64,000 nt of DNA, from NCBI RefSeq assembly GCF_002295115.1, contig NZ_NSFV01000002.1, positions 1 through 64,000 of the forward strand, written 5' to 3'. The position numbers were made by a program, and so were the translations under genes. Each line of letters begins with the position of its first letter. Position 1 is the stretch's first letter. The stretch comes from Mesorhizobium sp. WSM4311. Lineage in GTDB: Bacteria > Pseudomonadota > Alphaproteobacteria > Rhizobiales > Rhizobiaceae. The notes under the pieces were generated by a model. That model was not told where the DNA came from and did not search any database. It saw only the letters and a list, made by a program, of their open reading frames with translations. Shown piece after piece: positions 1 to 8,000 of the stretch.

Positions 1-533
1 GCCACGGCATCCGTCTCGACCAGATCGTACGGCCCGCTCGATGATGGCGGACGGTGCCTCATTGGCTGCAGATCGGCAGCGCCATCGGGCTCACCTGTCA
101 GATGCGCCCGAGCGCTTGACCAGGGCCAATCGGCCGCCTGTTTCACCAGCCCTGAGCGCACCGGGTTCAGTCCGACATACCGTACCGCCGACAACAGGTG
201 GTCCTCGTCCATCGCGATGGCACCGATGCGGCCTTGCCAGAAATGTCCGGTTTTCTTCTGCCGCGCATGGATGATGCCCGCATAGGCGCGGTGCACCTTG
301 GCGAGCGCGCGCCGCAGGCCATCGGCGTCGGTCGGCGTCAGGACCATGTGCACATGGTTCGGCATCAGGCACCATGCCCAGATGCCGACATTGGCGGCGC
401 GTCAATGCTTGACCAGCAGGGTCTTGTAGAGCGCGTAATCCCCGGGGGTGAAAAACACTTTGGCGCGCCCGTTGCCACGTTGCGTGACGTGGTGCGCCAG
501 ATCGGGAACGACGATACGGGCAAGGCGAGCCAT
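1..533 (-). pseudogene. REP-associated tyrosine transposase (RAYT), broken copy 1, cut by window edge
   Basis: This Y1/HUH-type single-strand transposase gene starts at ATG 533 and reads MARLARIVV, the usual RAYT beginning. An in-frame TGA at 404-402 follows ...LLVKH, where copy 2 has a Cys codon (TGC), so the gene is inactive unless the stop is read through. The metal-binding HUH region (NHVHM) and the rest lie past the stop, and the 3' end is outside the window. It aligns base for base with the copy at 3740-4401 (position 1 matches 3870) with few differences. The two copies share orientation but carry different lesions, so each decayed independently after duplication. A terminal inverted repeat lies at 584-604. 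Confidence 0.85.
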
Positions 534-583
534 ATACTCAAACCAAGAGTGACGGACTTCCATAGCAGGCATGGCAGGCAATT

Positions 584-604
584 AGTGCACTGTCACCGTA
601 ATTC
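584..604 (-). repeat. RAYT-element terminal repeat, copy 1 (coding-start side)
   Basis: The 21-base sequence beginning agtgcactgtcaccg and ending taattc differs by one base from the repeat at 4441-4461 and is the inverse of the one at 3720-3741. It marks the outer end of RAYT copy 1. Its last base is also the last base of the TAG stop of the ankyrin gene. Confidence 0.8.
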
Positions 605-1041
605 TAATTTTTTTCAGAGTCTTTGGATATAATACTCTGCCAGAAAGCAGATTCTGTGTGTTTGTAGTTTTTAAGATATGAAATCTGTACCGGATCAGCT
701 AAAAATCGCCCTCCATAAGAGATTATTTTTTGAGCGCACTCGACGCAATTGGCAATTGCTGCAAAGTAAAGCGGGCTTGCTCCTCCGTATGTCGTATTGG
801 GATTGCCATTATACTTCAAAATTAACTCGACCATAGAAATGTCTTTTCCGTTAACTGCTGCCAACAACGGAGTAACTCCGTCAGTCGTCGTACAATTCGC
901 ATCGTAGCCACTTTTTAGCGCGGCTTCGGCTTTATCTGTATTTTTAGAGATTATCGCGTCAAATAAATCGCCTCCTCTATCGCAGTATCCACTAATTATA
1001 GCTGTGATAGAGATCACAGAAAATATCTTGATAATCCTCAT
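604..1041 (-). CDS. Exported ankyrin-repeat protein, candidate immunity for the adjacent Rhs tip
   Basis: This 145-residue protein has a short hydrophobic N-terminal segment ([20 protein letters not shown]) resembling a signal peptide. The Cys at residue 20 lacks a clean lipobox, because Tyr is at -1. Two to three ankyrin-type repeats follow ([25 protein letters not shown]). The start overlaps the stop of the upstream Rhs tip gene by 4 bases (ATGA), so the two are translationally coupled, as is typical of toxin-immunity pairs. Ankyrin proteins are known immunity proteins in polymorphic toxin loci. Export would fit a toxin acting in the periplasm or envelope. The stop codon abuts the RAYT terminal repeat, so the C-terminus may have been altered by insertion. 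The base composition is AT-rich compared with the backbone. The immunity role is inferred from position. Confidence 0.7.
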   Translation of the reverse strand: MRIIKIFSVISITAIISGYCDRGGDLFDAIISKNTDKAEAALKSGYDANCTTTDGVTPLLAAVNGKDISMVELILKYNGNPNTTYGGASPLYFAAIANCVECAQKIISYGGRFLADPVQISYLKNYKHTESAFWQSIISKDSEKN

Positions 1042-3119
1042 TGTGAATATCCAATTCTTGAAAGGGCTTGATCTGCTCCCATGCTGCCTCTAGAAATGTT
1101 TATTGTGCGACTCGGAACCGATAGACTTTCCGCAAGATTATCGTTGAGAGCTGCCGGTGTGCCTACGGGAAATCCACTATTGATGTTTATCCCAGCAGAT
1201 TTTAAAGCGGACGAAAGTTGATCAGCGCAATTATTTGTCAGCATAGGCGCAGTTTGATCACATTTCTTCACATAATAATCTGCAATCTTCTCATCTTGAT
1301 CTTTCGTTGTTTTTATTGTGGTTACGACCTGATCTCTAACAGGTATCTGCTGGCCCATAAAATCCTTCGCCGAAGATCCGAACGGCGTTCCGGTTCCTGG
1401 GGAATAAACACCTTTTCCGTCGACCAAGACCGAGACGTGACCAAAAACATTCTTGCTGTCCACTCGCTGTTTTCCGTAAACAATATGAACATCCGCAACT
1501 TTTTGGCCGACTTCATTCTTTTTCTTATCTTTGACATTTTCTAGGCCTTTTGCAGCCTTGTCTCCTGCTGCTTGCAGATCTTTCGACTTCGTGCTGCTGT
1601 CTGCCGCCTTGGAGCCCCCTTCAGCCCCCAGGGGCTCCTTGCCTTCGTTCGGATCGATGGCATGTCCGTTCTGATCACTCTTATTGACCGGATCGTTCTG
1701 AGCATAGGCGTATCGGTTAGTACCGACGTCCGGCAATGTCGGATCCCAATCATCCGGCGAAATGAACCGCCCCAGCACCGGATCCATATACCGCGCATTG
1801 AGATACAGCAGCCCGGTCTCTGGATCGAAGCGTTCGCCGATGTAGCTCTTCTGCGTCTGGAAGCCGGTGTTGAGGCGCTCGCCGTAGGTGGCGTAGTTGG
1901 TTTGCTCGACGATGGCGCCCGAGGCATCGGTGACCATGCGCACCGAGGCCAGGTGGTCGCGGTGCAGGAAGTATTTGACGCCGTTGACGACCTTGATGTC
2001 GGGATGGGGGTAGCGGGTGTAGATTTCCGCGCCCGGTGTCGCCGGGTCGATCTCGACGGACGCGTCGGGATAGAGCGTCGTCGCATAGCTCGATGTTTTC
2101 TTTGCCCGTGCTCCGTCAGGACCATAGGCAAGGTTGACGGTGTTGGAGGCGAGGCTGACCGTCTTCAGCCGGTTGGCCTCGTCCCAGCTCAGCGTGCGGC
2201 TGCCGTCCGATGTGAGATTGCCATTGGCGTCATAGGCCATCGCATTGGCACCAACACTGACGGGTGCATGCGGGCGAGGGGATGTGGCCGCGGGATAGAC
2301 ATAGCTGCCGGCCACACGGCTGCGTGAGATCAGATTGTCGTTGGCGGCATAGACGAAGCTTTCGCTCAAGCTGGTGTTGCCCAGATTGGTGCTTGAGGTC
2401 AGCCTATCGGCATTGTCATGGCCATAGGTCCAGCTCCCGGAGGCAGTGAGCCCCGTGGTGCCGGTGATGCGGCCGAGAGCGTCACGCGCATATTGCTCAT
2501 CGAGGAGAACGGTTGCGCCCTTCGAGGTGGTGACGCGCGTCACCCAGCGGCGCGTCGGCGAATAGGTGAAGCTTGTCTTCACGCCATTGGCGTAGGTGAT
2601 CTCCTTCGTCTGGCCATCGGCTTCGTAGACGGTCGAGGTGATGTAGCCGGGAGCCGAGTAGAGCCTGTTGCCGGCGGTGTATTGCAGCGGGTCGTCCCAA
2701 GTGCCGAACCACAGGTCCGACGGCGCCTGATAATTCTTCAAGATCGTTTGGCCGGACCTGTCATGGATATCGACCGTGATGTGCGTCAGGCCGGCAAGGG
2801 TCGTGTCATGCCGGCCAAGCTTGCCAAGCCCGTCATAATTGTAGCTGTGCGTCGCTGCCGCATTGGTCGAGGTGGTGAGCTGGCCGATATTGTACCAATA
2901 GCTTGGAGCCGCCTGGTCATAGGTGTTCTGGGTCAGCACAACCGGGCTGCCGCCAGGTGCCGTTGCCGTCTTCAGCGTCAGCCGGTCCATCTGGTCGTAG
3001 CTGAGATTGGTGACCGTGCCCCTGGCGTCGGTCTGTTTGATCAGCCGGTTGGCGGCATCGTAGGTGTAGGTCCAGGTGCCGAGATCAGGATCGGTCGCCG
3101 ACAGCCGGTTGCCGAGCAT
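1038..3119 (-). CDS. Displaced (orphan) RHS core fragment with LRAT/NlpC-like C-terminal toxin tip
   Basis: This 693-codon open frame begins inside an RHS core ([12 protein letters not shown]). Residues 1 to about 487 are YD/RHS repeats ending in the core signature [19 protein letters not shown], nearly identical to the full-length toxin at 5021-11248. The remaining ~205 residues are an unrelated tip containing [12 protein letters not shown] (His near 561) and [16 protein letters not shown] (Cys near 630). A His-before-Cys order with NC resembles circularly permuted NlpC/P60 or LRAT-like cysteine hydrolases; this is a motif-level guess. Just upstream, an in-frame TAA (3123-3125) replaces the Tyr codon of TYTYD, and 3120-3191 is a short remnant with an internal deletion of about 180 bases relative to the intact gene. 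No promoter or signal peptide is left, so this is probably a silent cassette able to recombine onto the main gene. It is followed by the overlapping ankyrin gene. Confidence 0.8.
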   Translation of the reverse strand: MLGNRLSATDPDLGTWTYTYDAANRLIKQTDARGTVTNLSYDQMDRLTLKTATAPGGSPVVLTQNTYDQAAPSYWYNIGQLTTSTNAAATHSYNYDGLGKLGRHDTTLAGLTHITVDIHDRSGQTILKNYQAPSDLWFGTWDDPLQYTAGNRLYSAPGYITSTVYEADGQTKEITYANGVKTSFTYSPTRRWVTRVTTSKGATVLLDEQYARDALGRITGTTGLTASGSWTYGHDNADRLTSSTNLGNTSLSESFVYAANDNLISRSRVAGSYVYPAATSPRPHAPVSVGANAMAYDANGNLTSDGSRTLSWDEANRLKTVSLASNTVNLAYGPDGARAKKTSSYATTLYPDASVEIDPATPGAEIYTRYPHPDIKVVNGVKYFLHRDHLASVRMVTDASGAIVEQTNYATYGERLNTGFQTQKSYIGERFDPETGLLYLNARYMDPVLGRFISPDDWDPTLPDVGTNRYAYAQNDPVNKSDQNGHAIDPNEGKEPLGAEGGSKAADSSTKSKDLQAAGDKAAKGLENVKDKKKNEVGQKVADVHIVYGKQRVDSKNVFGHVSVLVDGKGVYSPGTGTPFGSSAKDFMGQQIPVRDQVVTTIKTTKDQDEKIADYYVKKCDQTAPMLTNNCADQLSSALKSAGININSGFPVGTPAALNDNLAESLSVPSRTINISRGSMGADQALSRIGYSQ

Positions 3120-3168
3120 GTCTTAAGTGTAGGTCCAGGTCGAGCCGCTGGTGTCGGTAAGGCCGATC
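1660..3168 (-). repeat. Direct repeat of the RHS core 3' region (copy in the orphan fragment)
   Basis: This segment is collinear without insertions or deletions with 5706-7214 (constant offset 4046) and differs only by scattered substitutions. It ends at the GHA residues, where the toxin tips diverge. It is long enough for homologous recombination that would swap tips. Confidence 0.85.
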
Positions 3169-3191
3169 AAATAGTTGCGCTGGCTGCCTAA

Positions 3192-3659
3192 TCAAATGGG
3201 ATCTAGCTGCTTGGTCATAAGCAATTCGACTGCCCCATACCCATGTAAACCATCAGGCTCCAAGTCGACGGCGACTGACGCTACGCGATCTTGACGCTCC
3301 AGCTTCGATGGATCTGAATCGGAATATTTCCGAATTAAAATTTGACCAGATAAGATATCTCTGTGCATAAATTCTGGAATAGGCCATTCATCTGCAATCC
3401 ATTTATTCATTTTTCCAATAGTTGGCCAGCTTCCATTGATCAACCCTAGATCGCCACACCTTATGCATCTAATCGCGTCCTCGGGCATTAGTTTATAAAG
3501 CTCATCTTCGTTTGGCAGGTGTAACCGTTTTGGCCCAAAGAGATATATCAGAATGATTTTTCCCTTCGGAGCCATACGAGCCACCAAACCTACCCCATAG
3601 CCGCTCGATCGCAACGGAATGGCAAATACGGTCCCTTCCTCATAGGGTAATTTTTTCAT
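3192..3659 (-). CDS. Orphan immunity protein, Imm26-like
   Basis: This 155-residue protein begins MKKLPYEEGTVFAIPLRSSG and continues YGVGLVARMAPKGK and IYLFGP, a pattern I recognise from the Imm26 family of polymorphic-toxin immunity proteins. No matching toxin tip lies next to it. Upstream is the RAYT element, and directly downstream the sequence runs into the RHS-core remnant, with the stop at 3194-3192. It is therefore an orphan immunity gene left after its toxin tip was replaced, and it could protect against sister cells that still use that tip. It is AT-rich relative to the backbone. Family assignment is by eye. Confidence 0.72.
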   Translation of the reverse strand: MKKLPYEEGTVFAIPLRSSGYGVGLVARMAPKGKIILIYLFGPKRLHLPNEDELYKLMPEDAIRCIRCGDLGLINGSWPTIGKMNKWIADEWPIPEFMHRDILSGQILIRKYSDSDPSKLERQDRVASVAVDLEPDGLHGYGAVELLMTKQLDPI

Positions 3660-3719
3660 CTCTATTCTACTCTATCCCTAAGAAGGATTTTGCTGAATCC
3701 ATATAGCTTGAGAAATTTG

Positions 3720-3741
3720 GGAATTACGGTGACAACGCACT
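3720..3741. repeat. Left terminal inverted repeat of RAYT element, copy 2
   Basis: The repeat starts ggaattacggtgac and ends cgcact. It is the inverse of 4441-4462 with three mismatches. The transposase stop codon (TAG, 3742-3740) lies inside it. Confidence 0.75.
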
Positions 3742-4401
3742 AATTTTGCCCCACCGGCCCTCGCATCCCTGGTTTCACAGCTCTTCCAGTTTGCGCGGCA
3801 ATCCGGCTAAGAAGCGCCTCGCCGCCCACCGGCCGGCCGATGCTCTCGGCCTTGCGTAGGGCGTCGAAGGCCACGGCATCCGTCTCGACCAGATCGTACG
3901 GCCCGCTCGATGATGGCGGACGGTGCCTCATTGGCTGCAGATCGGCAGCGCCATCGGGCTCACCTGTCAGATGCGCCCGAGCGCTTGACCAGGGCCAACC
4001 GGCCGCCTGTTTCACCAGCCCTGGGCGCACCGGGTTCAGTCCGACATACCGTACCGCCGACAACAGGTGGTCCTCGTCCATCGCGATGGCACCGATGCGG
4101 CCTTGCCAGAAATGTCCGGTTTTCTTCTGCCGCGCATGGATGGTGCCGGCATAAGCGCGGTGCACCTTGGCGAGCGCGCGCCACAGGCCGTCCGGGTCGG
4201 CCGGCGTCAGGAGCAGGTGAACATGGTTCGGCATCAGGCGCCATGCCCAAATGCCGACATTGGCGGCGCGGCAATGCTCGACCAGCAGGGCCTTGTAGAG
4301 CGATAGTCCCCGGGTGTGAAAAACACTTTGGCGCGCCAATTGCCGCGTTGCGTCACGTGGTGCGGTAGGGCGGGAATGACGATGCGGGCGAGGCGAGCCA
4401 C
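3740..4401 (-). pseudogene. REP-associated tyrosine transposase (RAYT), frameshifted copy 2
   Basis: The original start is GTG at 4401, reading VARLARIVIPALPHHVTQRG. Around 4301-4306 one base is missing compared with copy 1 (gcgatag against gcgcgtaat), so the N-terminal 30 codons are out of frame with the rest. Downstream of the shift the frame is open and keeps the HUH motif (MPNHVHLLL), the region with the candidate catalytic tyrosine (RYVGLNPVRPG) and the WPWSSARAHL segment typical of the family. A 199-residue product from an internal TTG (4339) is conceivable but would lack the conserved N-terminus. RAYTs are domesticated or self-moving Y1 transposases acting on REP-like palindromes. The gene is best treated as inactive. 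Confidence 0.85.
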
Positions 4402-4440
4402 GCGGTCAATCTACACGCAAAGCGGAGCGGTCAAAGAAAA

Positions 4441-4462
4441 AGTGCACTGTCGCCGTAATTCC
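4441..4462. repeat. Right terminal inverted repeat of RAYT element, copy 2
   Basis: The repeat starts agtgcactgtcgcc and ends gtaattcc. It matches the copy 1 end at 584-604 and is the inverse of 3720-3741. Confidence 0.75.
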
Positions 4463-4472
4463 ATTCTAAATA

Positions 4473-5015
4473 TCAAACTCTAGTGAAACGCAACCCCGTC
4501 AATCTTTCTGAGTCATATATATTCTTAAAATTATCAGAAACAATTATGTGAAATCTTGTTCCGAAATTATCATTCAGTCGAAACACGTCGAAGCTCGTTT
4601 TGAATCCATTAATTACTTTTAAATCATGGATTCTATATATATCCCCATCGTCAAACGTTTCATAGGATGATCTTGCAAAATCGAAGCCACCAATTTCTTC
4701 CATTGGAACATATATCTCAAGGTCATACTTATCGGTTCGCGCTGTATATGAAGTGTGCTTACCTCGCGAAATAACATGACCAAAAAGATCGAATATTTCG
4801 CGTTTTGCAAACAAAACCCCTAGCTGGGAAGTCGGCACAAAGTCCCCTACGGGGAGCGCTCGCTCATCGTCGAAACGAAAGCTCAGCTTTCTTTGGTCGA
4901 TCTTGCGTGCACCTTCCATCTCCAAAAAATCTTGCGATCCATAGTCGTTTCCGTCATCAACAAGAATGCTGTAATTTCTTGAGTCCTGTTCAGCCCTCCA
5001 ATACATTTTAGTCAT
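4473..5015 (-). CDS. Probable immunity protein for the AHH-nuclease Rhs toxin
   Basis: This 180-residue soluble protein starts 5 bases after the stop of the large Rhs gene. Short AT-rich genes in this position almost always encode cognate immunity. It begins MTKMYWRAEQDSRNYSILVD. The arrangement LEMEGARKIDQRKLSF, GDFVPTSQLGVLFAKREIFDLF and LEIYVPME is reminiscent of the Imm11/DUF1629 group, but I cannot fix the family by eye. It has no signal peptide, which fits neutralisation of a cytoplasmic nuclease. The RAYT element begins 10 bases after its stop. Confidence 0.72.
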   Translation of the reverse strand: MTKMYWRAEQDSRNYSILVDDGNDYGSQDFLEMEGARKIDQRKLSFRFDDERALPVGDFVPTSQLGVLFAKREIFDLFGHVISRGKHTSYTARTDKYDLEIYVPMEEIGGFDFARSSYETFDDGDIYRIHDLKVINGFKTSFDVFRLNDNFGTRFHIIVSDNFKNIYDSERLTGLRFTRV

Positions 5016-5020
5016 TCACC

Positions 5021-8000
5021 TCAGAATTTTGTTCTACCAGAATCAACATCTTTCGCCCACGCATCCGCAGCGCTTCTCTCACTCCGCGCCCCGCTCGAAA
5101 TCTCACTATCAACTTTAGACATTTCTTTTTCTAGTTTGCCGAGAATAGCCTCCGCCTGCTTTTTTGTTCGAGCCAGACCTAGCTCCTGCGCCACCATCCT
5201 AGAATACAAATTCGTATGCTTCCCAACATGATTGGCCAACCCGATGCCATTTTCAACAGAATTCAGGCCAATTCCAAATCTAGCAAGTTGAGCGCGTGCT
5301 GCGGCAGCCATTCTATCCGTTAATTCGACAATGTGGTGTGCCTTCTGCCCCATTGTTTGTTTTCCTGCGGCGATTAGGGTTTTGGAAAACACCCCAGTTC
5401 GAGTGCCAGCGTTGGAGAGCTGCGAGACTACGCCTGGTGCAACTTTGGAGATTACCCCGGCTCCAACTGTAGCGGGAGCAACGATACCCACTTCAGCAGC
5501 GGCAGTCTCGGTCGTAAATAGTGTTAGCCCAGGGAACCTAGTGAAGGCCGCAGCGGCGACTTCGGGTGCTGCGACCGCCGCAGTTCCACCCAATACGATC
5601 CCTCCCATGAGCATAGTGGCGTTATTGCCCTGACTAAGCCAGCCCCCGTCTTCAAATGACACGGGGTCATCGGGACCTGGTGCGAAGTCGCCCATTACGG
5701 TATACGCATGCCCGTTTGGATCGCTCTTGTTAATCGGGTCATTCTGGGCATACGCATAACGGTTGGTGCCAACGTCAGCGAGTGTCGGATCCCAATCATC
5801 CGGCGAGATGAACCGCCCCAACACCGGATCCATATACCGCGCATTGAGATACAGCAGCCCGGTCTCGGCATCGAAGCGCCCGCCTATATAGCTCTTCTGG
5901 GTCTGGAAGCCGGTGTTGAGGCGCTCGCCGTAGCTGGCGTAGTTGGTTTGCTCGACGATGGCGCCCGAGGCATCAGTGACCATGCGCACCGAGGCCAGGT
6001 GGTCGCGATGGAGGAAATATTTGACGCCGTTGACGACCTTGATGTCGGGATGGGGATAGCGGGTGTAGATTTCCGCGCCCGGTGTCGCCGGATCGATCTC
6101 GACATCGGCGTCGGGATAGAGGGTCGTGGCGAAGCTCGATGTTTTCTTTGCCCGTGCTCCGTCAGGACCATAGGCAAGGTTGACGGTGTTGGAGGCAAGG
6201 CTGACCGTCTTCAGCCGGTTGGCCTCGTCCCAGCTCAGCGTGCGGCTGCCGTCGGAGGTGAGATTGCCGTTGGCGTCATAGGCCATCGCATTGGCGCCAA
6301 CGCTGACGGGTGCGTGCGGACGAGCTGCGCTCGCCGCGGGGTAGACATAGCTGCCGGCGACACGCGTGCGTGAGAGCATGTTGTCGTTCGCGGCATAGAC
6401 GAAGCTTTCGCTCAAGCTGGTGTTGCCCAGATTGGTGCTTGAGGTCAGCCTATCGGCATTGTCATGGCCATAGGTCCAGCTGCCGGAGGCGGTGAGCCCC
6501 GTGGTGCCAGTGATGCGGCCAAGAGCGTCACGCGCATATTGCTCATCGAGGAGAACGGTTGCGCCCTTGGACGTGGTGACGCGCGTCAGCCAGCGGCGGG
6601 TCGGCGAATAAGTGAAGCTTGTCTTCACGCCATTGGCGTAGGTGATCTCCTTTGTCTGGCCATCGGCCTCGTAGATGGTCGAGGTGATGAAGCCGGGGGC
6701 CGAATAGAGCTTGTTGCCGGCAGTGTATTGCAGCGGGTTGGTCCAGGTGCCGAACCACAGGTCCGACGGCGCCTGATAATTCTTCAGGATCATTTGGCCG
6801 GACCTGTCATGGATATCGACCGTGGTGTGTGTCAGGCCGGCAATCGTCGTGTCATGCCGGCCAAGCTTGCCAAGCCCGTCATAATTGTAGCTGTGCGTCG
6901 CTGCCGCATTGGTCGAGGTGGTGAGCTGGCCGATATTGTACCAAGAGCTTGGAGCCGCCTGGTCATAGGTGTTCTGCGTCAGCACAACCGGGCTGCCGCC
7001 GGGTGCCGTTGCCGTCTTCAGCGTCAGCCGGTCCATCTGGTCGTAGCTGAGATTGGTGACCGTGCCCCGTGCATCGGTCTGTTTGATCAGCCGGTTGGCG
7101 GCATCGTAGGTGTAGGTCCAGGTGCCGAGATCGGGATCCGACGCCGACAGCCGGTTGCCGAGCATGTCGTAGGTGTAGGTCCAGCTCGAGCCGCTGGTGT
7201 CGGTAAGGCCGACCAGCCGGCCCAGCACGTCGAAGGTGCGGGTTTGCGCCAGCTGAAGACCGGCGAAGTCGCGAACCACGCCCGCGACATCGCCGCGCGT
7301 CGACCATGCCGTCCGGGTTTGGTGGCCGAGCTCGTCGGTCATTGTCGTGCCATGCAGTCGCGGGGTGGTGGTGGGCGCGGTGGTCAGGTCGTTGAGATAG
7401 CTGCGCTGGCTGCCATCCGGATTGACGGTCTTCGTCAGCCGGTCGGCCCAGTCGTAGCTGTTGGTGGTCCACTGCGCGGCATCGTCGACAAAGCGGGGGA
7501 ATGCCGTGCGCAGGACATTGCCGCGCGGATCGAAGTCGGTATCGGCAATGCGCCTTGGCCCGGCCGCCGTCTCGCCGGGCGTCATGACCCGGTAGACCCG
7601 GCCAAGCCCGTCATACCAGGAGATGGTAAAATCCTCACCCGCGCCATTGGGCAGGGGCGTGTATTTGATCAGCGCCTGCGCCCCGGGATTGCCCTCGCTG
7701 ACAAACTGGTTCCTGACATAGGCGCCGGTGACGCTCTGCGAGATCTGATACGGACGGCAGAACGGATCGTAGGTGAAGGTTTTCACCAGGCCGTTGAAGT
7801 CGGTCCTGGTCGCCGGCAGGCCGCAGACAGAATTGTAGGTGGCGGTCGAGACAAAGCGCGTATCGGCGGTCTGCCCGCCCGTCGCGAAGTAACGCGGTGC
7901 CCGTTCGGTTACGGGGTAGAGGTGATAGGTGGAGTCATAGTCCCATTCGGTCTTGTGGCCGAGACCGTTGGTGGCCGAGATCTTGTTGCCATAGCTGTCA

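Larger units (their letters stand above)
3720..4462 (-). mobile_element. RAYT element with ~22-bp imperfect terminal inverted repeats
   Basis: The 743-bp unit is bounded by 3720-3741 and 4441-4462, which are inverse of each other at 19 of 22 positions. It contains only the frameshifted RAYT gene. It sits 10 bases after the stop of the immunity gene at 4473-5015, and copy 1 sits exactly at the 3' end of another immunity gene. No clear target-site duplication is visible, which agrees with HUH/Y1 single-strand chemistry. Confidence 0.75.

Noticed and set aside
1..4462. Composite transposon formed by the two RAYT copies
   Set aside because: Y1 transposases are not known to move composite units, both copies are broken, and the segment between them is explained as Rhs cassette debris.
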